Assembly (NCBI GenBank): GCA_023228195.1
Contig: JALOBR010000020.1
Location: 1-15,427, forward strand
Reading direction: 5' to 3'
DNA: 15,427 bases
DNA from: Candidatus Omnitrophota bacterium
GTDB taxonomy: Bacteria > Omnitrophota > Gorgyraeia > Duberdicusellales > 4484-171
Part shown: one piece after another, positions 1-7,689 of the stretch
How positions within the stretch are numbered: position 1 is the first letter of the stretch
Layout: each line of letters starts with the position of its first letter
Notes under the pieces: model-generated
What the model saw: only the letters and a program-made list of their open reading frames with translations
Told to the model about the DNA's origin: nothing
Database searches by the model: none
Position numbers and translations under genes: made by a program

Positions 1-124
1 TATGCTAAAGCGCATAAAGCATCTTTCAGAATACAATAAAGGGCAGGCTTAGGGGCATATATTGGGTATAGCGCAGTAAAATATCTGTTATTTTAGTGTA
101 CCGCCCCGCGGCCTAAAAAACTAA

Positions 125-153
125 TTGACCAAAATTGGGATTTCTGCTATAAT
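125..153 (+). promoter_or_regulatory. Strong sigma70-type promoter of the rpsO operon (P1)
   Basis: TTGACC at 125-130 and a perfect TATAAT at 148-153 are separated by 17 nt. A TG at 145-146, one base before the -10 box, gives an extended -10. Transcription would start near 160, leaving a leader of about 138 nt before rpsO. The boxes are seen directly; promoter activity is inferred. It is the best candidate to drive rpsO-pnp and probably the genes behind them. Confidence 0.75.
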
Positions 154-159
154 TTACTT

Positions 160-297
160 TAGCTAAAAATTTCTGCCTACGCTAACAGGCTTCGGCAGAC
201 AGTCCAGCAGGATGCCCTGGTGGCAAGCTTGCCTTCCCTTTTTTCAACAGAAAATCCAAGGGTTGACAGGAAACCAATAAAAAGGTAATATATTATT
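160..297 (+). promoter_or_regulatory. Structured 5' leader of rpsO, possible S15 autoregulatory RNA
   Basis: The stretch between P1 and the rpsO start is rich in self-complementarity. TCTGCC at 172-177 can pair with GGCAGA at 194-199. CCAG at 204-207 can pair with CTGG at 217-220. GGCAAGCTTGCC at 222-233 is a perfect 12-nt palindrome followed by a T-rich run to 245. CCCTT at 236-240 can pair with AAGGG at 258-262, enclosing a TTTTC/GAAAA stem. Several pairings are mutually exclusive, as expected of a switch or attenuator. S15 is known to repress its own mRNA through leader structures in several bacteria. Whether this leader binds S15 is inference. Confidence 0.4.
263..291 (+). promoter_or_regulatory. 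Possible second, start-proximal promoter of rpsO (P2)
   Basis: A perfect TTGACA at 263-268 lies 17 nt before TAATAT at 286-291. Transcription from it would begin at or next to the rpsO ATG at 298 and give a nearly leaderless mRNA that skips the structured leader. The TAATAT box sits in an AT-rich stretch, so chance is a real possibility. An AAAGG ribosome-binding site at 281-285 overlaps the spacer and would be used only by transcripts from P1. Confidence 0.35.
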
Positions 298-561
298 ATG
301 TTGGCAAAGAACAAAAAGAAAAAATTAATTGAGAAGTTTAAGGAGCATCCCCAGGATACTGGTTCCGCTTCTGTGCAGATAGCGTTGCTTACAGAAAGGA
401 TTAACTATCTAACGGATCATTTAAAGAAACATAAGAAAGACTTCCATTCCCGTCGCGGCCTGCTTATGCTTGTGGGAAGACGCCGCCGCCTTCTTACTTA
501 TCTTAAGAAAAAGGATCCTCAAAGCTATAGCGGAGTTGCAAAGGAGCTTAAGCTTAAATAA
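298..561 (+). CDS. rpsO: 30S ribosomal protein S15
   Basis: This is S15, which binds the central domain of 16S rRNA early in 30S assembly and also forms a bridge to the 50S subunit. The 87-residue length matches the family (about 88-89). The family signature is clear: DTGS at 20-23, the VQIALLT helix after it, then HKKDFHSRRGLL at about 45-56 and an Arg-rich RRRRLLTYL stretch, which are the main rRNA contacts. The N-terminus is Lys-rich. The ATG at 298 has a weak AAAGG 12 nt upstream. pnp starts 1 nt after the TAA stop, so the two are co-transcribed, the classical rpsO-pnp arrangement. Control is probably through the leader at 160-297. Confidence 0.98.
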   Translation: MLAKNKKKKLIEKFKEHPQDTGSASVQIALLTERINYLTDHLKKHKKDFHSRRGLLMLVGRRRRLLTYLKKKDPQSYSGVAKELKLK

Positions 562-562
562 A

Positions 563-2644
563 ATGGGCATATCCCTCTCCCTCCCTAATTTGGGAAAAAA
601 TTCCTTAACGTTTTCTACAGGAGATTGGGCTAAACAGGCAAACGGTGCTGTTGTGCTTTCTTATGGAGAGACCGTTGTGCTTGCAACCGTTTGTATGTCC
701 AAAGAGCCAAAAGAAACAGACGGCTTCCTGCCTCTTACTGTAGAATACCAGGAAAAAACTTACGCGATGGGCAAAATACCCGGCGGATTTATCAAGCGTG
801 AAGGGCGCCCCAAAGATGAAGAAATACTTACATCCCGCCTTATAGACAGGCCGCTTAGGCCGCTTTTCCCGAAAGGTTTCACTAACGAAATACAAATAGT
901 AACTATGGTTTTATCCAGCGATGGCAAGAATGACCCGGATATTTTTGCAATAACTGCTGCAAGCAGCGCTTTATTTATTTCAAATATCCCTTTCTACAAT
1001 CCGGTCGGCGCCGTAAGAGTGGGTAAAACAGAAGAAGGCTTTATATTGAATCCTAATTATGAAGAAAGAGAAAAATCCCTTATGGACCTTGTAGTAGTGG
1101 GTACTGAGGATGACATAGTAATGCTTGAGGGCGGCCTGAAGGAAATTAGCGAAGCAGAAGTGCTTGAGGCCATAAAATTCGCCCAGCCTTTTATACGGGA
1201 AATAGTTAATTTCCAAAAAGAATTACGGCAAAAGACAGGGAAAAAGAAAAAAGAAGTCCCGATGCATGAAATTGACAATGCGTTATACACCTCTTTGAAG
1301 GATAAAATTTTTAAAGAGCTTGAAGGCGTATATGGAATAGTTGGTAAGGAAGAAAGAGAAGAAGGCGTGAATAAAATTCTTGCTTCAACTTGCGAAGAGC
1401 TGGTTAAAGCAAATCCCGAAACGGATTGCGGTAAAGTTAAAGAGGTGTTTTTTGCTCTTGAAGAAGAATTCGTGCGTAAAAAAATTGTTGAAGAAAATAC
1501 CCGTCCGGACGGTCGCTCTTTAAAGGAAATAAGAAACATAGATTGTAAAGTTGGAGTTCTTCCCTGTACGCATGGTTCGGCTACGTTTACCCGCGGGCAA
1601 ACCCAGTCTTTATCGACCACAACGCTTGGCACAAGTTCCGATGAACAATTCATCGAAGCGCTTGAAGGAAGAACAACGAAACGTTTTATGCTGCATTATA
1701 GTTTTCCTCCTTTTAGCGTAGGAGAAATAAAGCCTTTAAGGGGGCCATCGCGAAGAGACATCGGCCATGGCGCTTTGGCAGAAAAGGCACTTACCCCAAT
1801 GCTTCCTCAAAAGGAAGTGTTTCCTTATACCATACGAGTGGTTTCTGAGATTTTAGAATCAAACGGTTCTTCAAGTATGGCAACGGTATGCGCGTCTTCG
1901 CTTTCGTTGATGGACGCGGGCGTACCGGTAAAATCTCCTGTTGCGGGAATTGCTCTCGGCCTTATTACGGAAGGGGAAGAATATAAAATTCTTACTGATA
2001 TCGCGGGAGTCGAAGATCACTATGGCGATATGGATTTTAAAGTTGCCGGAACAAAAAATGGCATAACAGCCATACAGCTGGATATAAAAATAGGCGGGCT
2101 TACTTATAAAATGATTGAAGAAGCTTTGGCCCAATCAAAAGAGGCGAGGCTTTTTATTTTAGGAAAAATGGATGAAGCTCTTTCTCTGCCAAGAGAGATA
2201 GTTTCAAAATATGCACCGAAAATAAAGTCGTTTAAGATAGACCCGGATAGAATCGGTGCTATCATAGGCCCGGGAGGCAAGTTCATCAGAAGGCTTACCA
2301 GCGAATATAATGTTATTATAGATATTGATGATGAAACAGCTACTGTATCTGTTGTCGCAATGGACCTGGACAATTTGGAAAGAGCAGCCAAGCAGATAAT
2401 GAATATGGTTAAGGATATAGAAGTCGGAGAAATTTTTGAAGGAAAAGTTACCCGAATCGCGAATTTCGGAGCTTTCTGCGAGATCGTTCCAGGCAAGCAG
2501 GGGTTAGTGCATGTTTCCGAGATTTCCGATTCTTACGTAAAAGATGTTAGCGAAGTTTTAAAAGAAGGAGATATCGTTAAGGTAAAGATAATAGGCATTG
2601 ATTCCCAGGGCCGTATTAATCTTAGTATAAAACAGGCGCAATGA
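563..2644 (+). CDS. pnp: Polyribonucleotide nucleotidyltransferase (PNPase)
   Basis: PNPase degrades RNA 3' to 5' by phosphorolysis, releasing nucleoside diphosphates, as a cytoplasmic homotrimer. The 693 residues carry the full domain set. A first RNase PH fold spans about 12-145 and an alpha-helical domain follows. A second RNase PH fold begins around R314 (RPDGR at 314-318). Then come a KH domain with the GxxG loop GPGG at 569-572 and a C-terminal S1 domain at about 622-692. The catalytic positions known from the E. coli enzyme (D486, D492, K494) line up with D485, D491 and K493. The ATG at 563 was chosen because the frame open to 470 only overlaps rpsO and the protein then begins at the family's usual point. 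AAGGAG at 541-546 lies 16 nt upstream, so coupling to rpsO translation is likely. Confidence 0.97.
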   Translation: MGISLSLPNLGKNSLTFSTGDWAKQANGAVVLSYGETVVLATVCMSKEPKETDGFLPLTVEYQEKTYAMGKIPGGFIKREGRPKDEEILTSRLIDRPLRPLFPKGFTNEIQIVTMVLSSDGKNDPDIFAITAASSALFISNIPFYNPVGAVRVGKTEEGFILNPNYEEREKSLMDLVVVGTEDDIVMLEGGLKEISEAEVLEAIKFAQPFIREIVNFQKELRQKTGKKKKEVPMHEIDNALYTSLKDKIFKELEGVYGIVGKEEREEGVNKILASTCEELVKANPETDCGKVKEVFFALEEEFVRKKIVEENTRPDGRSLKEIRNIDCKVGVLPCTHGSATFTRGQTQSLSTTTLGTSSDEQFIEALEGRTTKRFMLHYSFPPFSVGEIKPLRGPSRRDIGHGALAEKALTPMLPQKEVFPYTIRVVSEILESNGSSSMATVCASSLSLMDAGVPVKSPVAGIALGLITEGEEYKILTDIAGVEDHYGDMDFKVAGTKNGITAIQLDIKIGGLTYKMIEEALAQSKEARLFILGKMDEALSLPREIVSKYAPKIKSFKIDPDRIGAIIGPGGKFIRRLTSEYNVIIDIDDETATVSVVAMDLDNLERAAKQIMNMVKDIEVGEIFEGKVTRIANFGAFCEIVPGKQGLVHVSEISDSYVKDVSEVLKEGDIVKVKIIGIDSQGRINLSIKQAQ

Positions 2645-4908
2645 AGCGAGCCCCTGATTTTCTAAAAAATAGCGCTTTAATATATGCCTCGATATCAATA
2701 GCGTTATCAATTGTTTTAATTTTAAGCCTTTTTTCATATACCTCAAAAGATATCGCATTTTTAAGCCAATCTAATTCCCACACCACACACAATATTATCG
2801 GAATAGCCGGGGCTTACCTTGCTTTTGTCCTAAGATTTTTATTCGGAAGGGCTTCATACTTCATACCTTTCTGCCTTATGTGCCTTGGTTTGGCTAAAAT
2901 AGGAATCCTGCGTTTCTATGGCATAAGTAAAAGTAAAACCATAGACGTTATTTCTTCTTTAATATTCATTGTTTCGCTTTCGGCCTTTATGGGGCTGTTA
3001 TTTGCGAAAGCAAACAGCGGTTGGGAATATTCAGACGGCGTTATCGGGTTTTATCTGTCGCAGTTTTTCGAAAGCTATCTTGGTTTTTCCGGTTCTTTGA
3101 TTGTGCTTAGTTTGATTCTTATTATAATGAGCCTTTTATTTTTTGGTTTTTTCTTTGTAGATGTTTTTAAGGGGGTAAGGCTGGCATTTTCTATAGTAAA
3201 TGAATTTATTGCTGAAAGGAGAAAGAGAAGAATAGAAACTAACGGCGATTTTATGGTTGCCAGAAAAAAGAAACTAAAAGATGTATCCCCCAAGCAGGCC
3301 GAGGATGAAGATAAAGAGAAAGAAAAAGCTGAAATAAAAGCAAGACCTGCGATAAAGCCGGAAATAAAAATGTATACTCCGAAAATAAGTCAGCAACAGC
3401 CACAAGCAGCCAAAATAGGCAACGATAAGCTTGTTAATAAAGAAGAAATAAAAAAACAGATAGATGAACTTAACCCGGATAACGTCAAAACATTTGACCC
3501 GAAAACTTACAAGTTGCCTTCTTTGAGCATTTTAAAGGTTCCGCCTTCGCTTGATTACCGCGAAGTAAAAGAAGATATAGAGGCTAGTATTAAAAATCTT
3601 GAAGAAACACTTTCTGATTTTGGAGTGGAAGCGAAAGTCGTGAGCGTTCAGAAGGGCCCGGTTGTCACAATGTATGAGTTAGAGCCGTCTCCGGGTGTAA
3701 AGATTACAAAGATATCGGCTCTTTCAGATGACATCGCGCTTTCCATGAAATCATCTTCAGTAAGAGTTGTCGCGCCAATACCGGGCCGTGGCACTGTTGG
3801 CGTAGAAGTTCCTAACGAGAAGAAGCACCTGGTTTATTTAAGGGAAATCCTTGAAGAAAAAATATTTTCCGATGCAACTTCAAAATTAACTTTGACCATA
3901 GGAAAAGACGTTTCAGGGAACCCCGTGATTGCCGACTTAAAGGAAATGCCGCATCTTTTAATAGCAGGGACAACCGGTTCGGGAAAAACAGTTTGTGTTA
4001 ATACGATAATTACTTCAATTTTGTTTAAGGCAAAGCCTGACGAAGTAAAGTTTATCCTTGTTGATCCAAAAATGGTTGAACTCGCTCCTTTCGCGGGCAT
4101 ACCACATCTTTTGCATCCTATTATCTATGAATCAAAAAAAGCATTCGTTACTTTGAACTGGGCCGTTGAAGAAATGGAAAGGCGTTATCATCTTCTCGCT
4201 TCTGAAGGCGCAAGAAATATTGACGCATATAATAAAACCGGCAAGAAAATGCCTTTTATTATAATAATAGTTGATGAATTGGCGGATTTAATGATAGTTG
4301 CGAAAGAGAGTATAGAGGTTTCTATCCAGCGCCTTGCGCAGCTTTCAAGAGCAGTCGGTATTCATCTTATCCTCGCAACACAACGGCCGTCAGTTGATGT
4401 TATAACCGGAGTAATTAAGGCAAATTTTCCTGCACGAATTTCTTTTAAAGTTTCTTCCAAAGTGGACTCTCGCACGGTGCTTGATGTTATGGGCGCAGAT
4501 AAACTTCTCGGTAAAGGAGACCTATTATTTTTAAAGCCAGGCGCACCCAAGCTTATACGTGCGCAAGGCTCTCTTATCGACGATGAAGACATTAATAATC
4601 TTATCAGTTTTATAAAAAGCCAGGGCGGCCCGGTTTATGAAACAGGCATTTTAGAAGGAGAGAAGAAAGCAGCGATGAATGTTCAGTCTGACGAATTGAT
4701 AGGGGAAGCAATTAAGACAGTATTGCAGGCGCGTCAAGCCTCTGCTTCTATTCTGCAAAGACGGCTTAGAGTCGGTTATACCCGCGCAGCAAGACTGCTT
4801 GATTTAATGGAACAACAGGGGGTAGTGGGGCCATTTTGCGGAAGCAAAGCAAGAGAAATTCTGGTTGATCCGCAAGATTATTTGAAAGAAAAAGAAGGGG
4901 CTGTATGA
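2641..4908 (+). CDS. ftsK: DNA translocase FtsK/SpoIIIE
   Basis: This hexameric ATPase, anchored at the division septum, pumps DNA during chromosome segregation. The 755 residues follow the family layout. Four membrane segments lie at about 12-34, 53-75, 100-122 and 147-178. A short charged Lys/Glu-rich linker runs to about residue 290 and is followed by the alpha/beta motor. Walker A is GTTGSGKT at 443-450 and Walker B ends in D545-E546. The QRPS-VDVITG segment typical of the family follows. The C-terminal winged-helix gamma domain at about 684-747 reads orientation sequences on DNA. The linker is much shorter than in E. coli FtsK, as in SpoIIIE-type proteins. The ATG overlaps the pnp stop in ATGA, indicating translational coupling. 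Confidence 0.96.
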   Translation: MKRAPDFLKNSALIYASISIALSIVLILSLFSYTSKDIAFLSQSNSHTTHNIIGIAGAYLAFVLRFLFGRASYFIPFCLMCLGLAKIGILRFYGISKSKTIDVISSLIFIVSLSAFMGLLFAKANSGWEYSDGVIGFYLSQFFESYLGFSGSLIVLSLILIIMSLLFFGFFFVDVFKGVRLAFSIVNEFIAERRKRRIETNGDFMVARKKKLKDVSPKQAEDEDKEKEKAEIKARPAIKPEIKMYTPKISQQQPQAAKIGNDKLVNKEEIKKQIDELNPDNVKTFDPKTYKLPSLSILKVPPSLDYREVKEDIEASIKNLEETLSDFGVEAKVVSVQKGPVVTMYELEPSPGVKITKISALSDDIALSMKSSSVRVVAPIPGRGTVGVEVPNEKKHLVYLREILEEKIFSDATSKLTLTIGKDVSGNPVIADLKEMPHLLIAGTTGSGKTVCVNTIITSILFKAKPDEVKFILVDPKMVELAPFAGIPHLLHPIIYESKKAFVTLNWAVEEMERRYHLLASEGARNIDAYNKTGKKMPFIIIIVDELADLMIVAKESIEVSIQRLAQLSRAVGIHLILATQRPSVDVITGVIKANFPARISFKVSSKVDSRTVLDVMGADKLLGKGDLLFLKPGAPKLIRAQGSLIDDEDINNLISFIKSQGGPVYETGILEGEKKAAMNVQSDELIGEAIKTVLQARQASASILQRRLRVGYTRAARLLDLMEQQGVVGPFCGSKAREILVDPQDYLKEKEGAV

Positions 4909-5648
4909 CGATAGAAGAACTTTGCTTAAAATTGCAGGAGAAAAGAAATACTCTGGGTTTGACCCTTGAAGAGGCTGTTGAAAAAACCAAGCTGTACCCT
5001 TCTATAATAAGAGACATAGAATCCGGAGATTTAAGCAATATAAGCAAAGCGTACCTTAAGGGTTATATAAAAATATATGCGTCTTTTCTTGGCGTAAACG
5101 TCGAAGACGCGTTGGATAAAATTAATATTAATCAGGATAGCATATCCAAAGTTCCTCAAGCAAAAGAAGAAAAACAGGCAGAGGATAAGCCAAAATTGAA
5201 GATTAAACCAATACCGCCAAAACTTAAAAAAGTTATTCTTTATTCAGTAGCGCTGGTATTTATTTTATGGGTAGCAACGGGAATGGTTCGTTTTGTTTTG
5301 AAAAACTTCGCCAAAGTAACAAAAAAACCCGCAAAAAGAATTGAGCAGAAAGTTGTGAAAATCCCAACACCTTCAAAGAAAACACATAATGAGTTTAACG
5401 CATCTCTTACAGCAAAAAGGGATTGTTTTGTGAAGGTCAAGGTTGACGGAAAAGTTCTTTTTGAGGGGGTGCTCAGGAAAGGAACGTCTGAAAGCTGGAA
5501 AGGAAATCGTGAGATAGAATTTAAGATAAGCGATGGTTCTGCCGTATATCTTGAAGTAAACGGAAAATCTTTGCCATCCCTAACCTCTTCACATAAATCA
5601 ATAAAAAGTCTTAAAGTGAACTCGTCAGGAATATCTATAGTAAAATGA
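4905..5648 (+). CDS. rodZ: RodZ-like membrane protein with N-terminal helix-turn-helix
   Basis: The 247 residues have the RodZ plan. An Xre-like HTH_25 fold at about 3-65 in the cytoplasm is followed by a Lys/Glu/Pro-rich linker and one membrane segment at about 109-131. A C-terminal beta-rich domain at about 165-245 resembles DUF4115, with the alternating pattern CFVKVKVDGKVLFEG. RodZ links the MreB cytoskeleton to the cell-wall elongation machinery, with the HTH binding MreB rather than DNA. That role is taken from the family; mreB is not in this window. The start overlaps the ftsK stop (ATGA) and has AAGGGG 4 nt upstream. A RodZ-like gene before pgsA is a known arrangement, for example in Bacillus. 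The family call is firm; the exact role is less so. Confidence 0.82.
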   Translation: MTIEELCLKLQEKRNTLGLTLEEAVEKTKLYPSIIRDIESGDLSNISKAYLKGYIKIYASFLGVNVEDALDKININQDSISKVPQAKEEKQAEDKPKLKIKPIPPKLKKVILYSVALVFILWVATGMVRFVLKNFAKVTKKPAKRIEQKVVKIPTPSKKTHNEFNASLTAKRDCFVKVKVDGKVLFEGVLRKGTSESWKGNREIEFKISDGSAVYLEVNGKSLPSLTSSHKSIKSLKVNSSGISIVK

Positions 5649-5661
5649 AACAGGAATTTGG

Positions 5662-5717
5662 CACGAATTCCCACGAATGTTTGTCTGTCGGCAAGTAAGA
5701 ATTCGTGGTTATTCGTG
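5662..5717. repeat. Palindromic element of phased CACGAAT heptamers (copy A)
   Basis: CACGAAT occurs at 5662-5668 and 5672-5678, 10 nt apart. After a 22-nt loop the inverse ATTCGTG occurs at 5701-5707 and 5711-5717, again 10 nt apart. The 17-nt arms agree at 15 positions, and CACGAATTC/GAATTCGTG pairs perfectly over 9 bp. The element lies between the RodZ-like gene and rimO and ends 9 nt before the rimO ATG. It belongs to the same family as the elements at 10383-10420 and 11213-11259. Confidence 0.85.
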
Positions 5718-5726
5718 TTCAAAAAT

Positions 5727-7001
5727 ATGGCTAAAAAAAATTTATCAATTGTTTCCCTTGGCTGTTTTAGAAATACATATGATTCCGAAACTGTATTGAA
5801 TAGGTTTTTGGAGGAAGGATACAGCTTTTCTCCTCGGGAAAATATTTTTCTTACAGGAAAGGATAATTTTAAATCCTGCGATACTCTTCTTATAAATACC
5901 TGCGGCTTCATTGATCGCGCAAAAGAGGAATCTATAGCGTTCATCCGGCAAGCGGTTCAACTTAAGAAAGAAGGCAAAGTGAAAAGTTTGTTTGTTTTTG
6001 GTTGCCTTGTTGAACGTTACCATGACAAATTAAAAGAGTCTTTTCCGGAAGTGGATAAATGGTGGGGGGCAGAAAATTTTCCGCAAAAAAAAATCAGGCA
6101 TAGAAAAATTATGCCGGCACACCTTGATTTCATAAAGATATGCGAAGGATGTCTTAATAAATGCACTTATTGCACAATACCTAAGATAAAAGGAGATTTG
6201 CGGAGTAAATCAAAAGAACAAATCGTAAGCGAAGTAAAATTTCTTGATAAAAAGGGCATAAAAGAATTAAATATTATAGGTCAGGACATAACCAGTTGGG
6301 CGAAAGATTTAAAAACAAAAGATGATTTATTTTCACTGCTTTCCGCAATACTTAAAGCGACAAAAAATATAAGGTGGATAAGGCTTCTTTACGCTCATCC
6401 GCGCCATTTAGACGATAAGTTGATAGATTTGGTGGCTCACGAAGAGAGGATGTGCAAATATATTGATTTGCCTATACAGCATATAAATGATAGAATTTTG
6501 AAATTGATGAATAGGGGTGTTACAAAAAAACAAACAACGGGGCTGATTAAGAAGATAAGAAAGAATATTAAAGGCTGCGTCATAAGAACGTCAGTCATGG
6601 CGGGGTTTCCTACGGAAACCAACGCAGAGTTTAAGGAGCTGTTAGGCTTTTTAGGGGAAACCAAATTTGAGAGGCTAGGCGCTTTTACATATTCCAGAGA
6701 AGAAAATACCCCTGCTTTTAGCTTTGAGCCTCAGGTGCATAATAAAGTAAAGATGTCGCGCTTTAAAGAGATTATGAGCCTGCAGCAGGCAATTTCCCGT
6801 GAGGTTAACAGGCGGTTTCTCGATAAACAACTTGATGTTTTGATTGAAGAGAAAGATAACGAAGTCTTTATAGGAAGAACGCAGTTTGATGCTTATGAAG
6901 TTGACGGAGTAGTGTTCTTAAAGAAAAAAAACCTTAAAATAGGGCAATTTTATAAAGCGAAAATAATCGATAATTATGATTATGATTTGGTCGGCATATA
7001 A
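5727..7001 (+). CDS. rimO: Ribosomal protein S12 methylthiotransferase RimO
   Basis: RimO is a radical-SAM enzyme that methylthiolates a conserved aspartate of ribosomal protein S12. The N-terminal domain has the three cluster cysteines C13 (SLGC), C59 (NTCG) and C93 (FGC). The radical-SAM cluster motif is C142-x3-C146-x2-C149. The C-terminus is a TRAM domain with GRTQFDAYEVDG, the RimO version rather than that of MiaB. At 424 residues it is slightly shorter than average. The ATG at 5727 is preferred because the frame open to 5658 would translate through the upstream repeat, and the conserved VSLGC motif then sits at the usual distance. There is no Shine-Dalgarno sequence; the repeat arm ends 9 nt before the start. 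An A9 run at 6085-6093 lies between the first two domains. Confidence 0.95.
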   Translation: MAKKNLSIVSLGCFRNTYDSETVLNRFLEEGYSFSPRENIFLTGKDNFKSCDTLLINTCGFIDRAKEESIAFIRQAVQLKKEGKVKSLFVFGCLVERYHDKLKESFPEVDKWWGAENFPQKKIRHRKIMPAHLDFIKICEGCLNKCTYCTIPKIKGDLRSKSKEQIVSEVKFLDKKGIKELNIIGQDITSWAKDLKTKDDLFSLLSAILKATKNIRWIRLLYAHPRHLDDKLIDLVAHEERMCKYIDLPIQHINDRILKLMNRGVTKKQTTGLIKKIRKNIKGCVIRTSVMAGFPTETNAEFKELLGFLGETKFERLGAFTYSREENTPAFSFEPQVHNKVKMSRFKEIMSLQQAISREVNRRFLDKQLDVLIEEKDNEVFIGRTQFDAYEVDGVVFLKKKNLKIGQFYKAKIIDNYDYDLVGI

Positions 7002-7087
7002 CACAGATGATCGCAGATTTTTAAGCGGATTATCACAGATAAAAATATCTGCGTCTATCTGTGATTTTCTATCTGTGTTAATCTGTG
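7001..7087. repeat. Palindromic element of phased CACAGAT heptamers (copy B)
   Basis: CACAGAT copies lie at 7002-7008, 7012-7018 (CGCAGAT) and 7034-7040. Inverse copies lie at 7047-7053 (ATCTGCG), 7057-7063, 7071-7077 and 7081-7087. Neighbours are 10 nt apart within each pair. ATCACAGATA at 7032-7041 pairs perfectly with TATCTGTGAT at 7056-7065, and ACACAGAT at 7001-7008 with ATCTGTGT at 7071-7078. The element begins on the last base of the rimO stop codon and ends 8 nt before the pgsA ATG, so it fills the whole junction. Confidence 0.88.
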
Positions 7088-7095
7088 CATAAAAC

Positions 7096-7665
7096 ATGAA
7101 TATAGCAAATTACCTGACATTTTTACGTATAATTTTGGCATTCTTTTGTATAGGGTTTATATTGCACAATGATTTAAAATCAATTTTTATCGCATTTATA
7201 ATCTTTATCATCGCTTCATTGACTGATTTATTAGACGGTATGTTTGCCAGAAGGAATAATCTTGTATCTGATCTTGGAAAGTTGCTTGACCCGATAGCCG
7301 ATAAAATTTTAATTATTGGGGTATTCCTTTCATTCCTGCAGCTTAAAGTAGTGGTAAACGCTTGGATGGTAAGCGTTATAATGCTTAGGGAGTTTATTGT
7401 TACGGGATTGCGATTGTATGTTTTAAAATCAGGCGAAGTCCTTGAGGCAAAAAGATGGGGCAAACATAAAACTGTTTCGCAAGTCGCCGGAGTAGTTATT
7501 ATTTTTATATCTTTGTTGCTTTTTAGAAAATTTCCTCAGAATAACTTCGTTATTTTCCTCTACGAAAAAGTAGCATACGCAATGATGTGGTATGTTGTTT
7601 TTGTCACTCTTTTTTCAGGCGTATATTATTTTTGGATAAATAGAAGATTGATAAAAACATTTTAA
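7096..7665 (+). CDS. pgsA: CDP-diacylglycerol--glycerol-3-phosphate 3-phosphatidyltransferase
   Basis: PgsA is an inner-membrane enzyme that joins CDP-diacylglycerol and glycerol 3-phosphate to make phosphatidylglycerol phosphate, the committed step to phosphatidylglycerol. The CDP-alcohol phosphotransferase signature is complete: D44, D47-G48, A51-R52, G61, D65 and D69. The N-terminus NYLTFLR at 5-11 is typical of PgsA. The rest is mostly hydrophobic helices, and 189 residues is the normal length. The next gene encodes the following step in the pathway. The start has no Shine-Dalgarno sequence; copy B of the repeats ends 8 nt upstream. The enzymes for phosphatidylserine and cardiolipin share this signature, but length, N-terminus and neighbourhood favour PgsA. 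Confidence 0.93.
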   Translation: MNIANYLTFLRIILAFFCIGFILHNDLKSIFIAFIIFIIASLTDLLDGMFARRNNLVSDLGKLLDPIADKILIIGVFLSFLQLKVVVNAWMVSVIMLREFIVTGLRLYVLKSGEVLEAKRWGKHKTVSQVAGVVIIFISLLLFRKFPQNNFVIFLYEKVAYAMMWYVVFVTLFSGVYYFWINRRLIKTF

Positions 7666-7689
7666 TCTGTAAGCTATAGACCAAAATAT

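Noticed and set aside
1..39. Possible tail of an upstream gene (12 codons to TAA at 37-39 on the + strand)
   Set aside because: The short peptide resembles nothing I recognise, another frame (2-52) is equally open, and the gene cannot be identified from so little sequence.
46..113. Possible hairpin GGC-TTA-GGGGC with GCCCC-GCG-GCC as terminator of the upstream gene
   Set aside because: The loop would be about 46 nt with a three-by-three internal loop, and only TAAAAAAC follows, not a T-run. It is not a convincing terminator.
470..562. N-terminal extension of PNPase by 31 codons overlapping rpsO
   Set aside because: The extension is only rpsO read in another frame; the ATG at 563 gives the usual PNPase start and follows the rpsO stop by 1 nt.
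1057..1653. Long open frame on the - strand within pnp (198 codons)
   Set aside because: It is antisense to a clear PNPase, has no family resemblance or start signals, and is Ser/Thr-rich as expected for a shadow frame.
5240..5944. Open frame of 234 codons on the - strand across the RodZ-like gene, repeat A and rimO
   Set aside because: It is antisense to two well-supported genes, passes through the palindromic repeat, and shows no recognisable domain.
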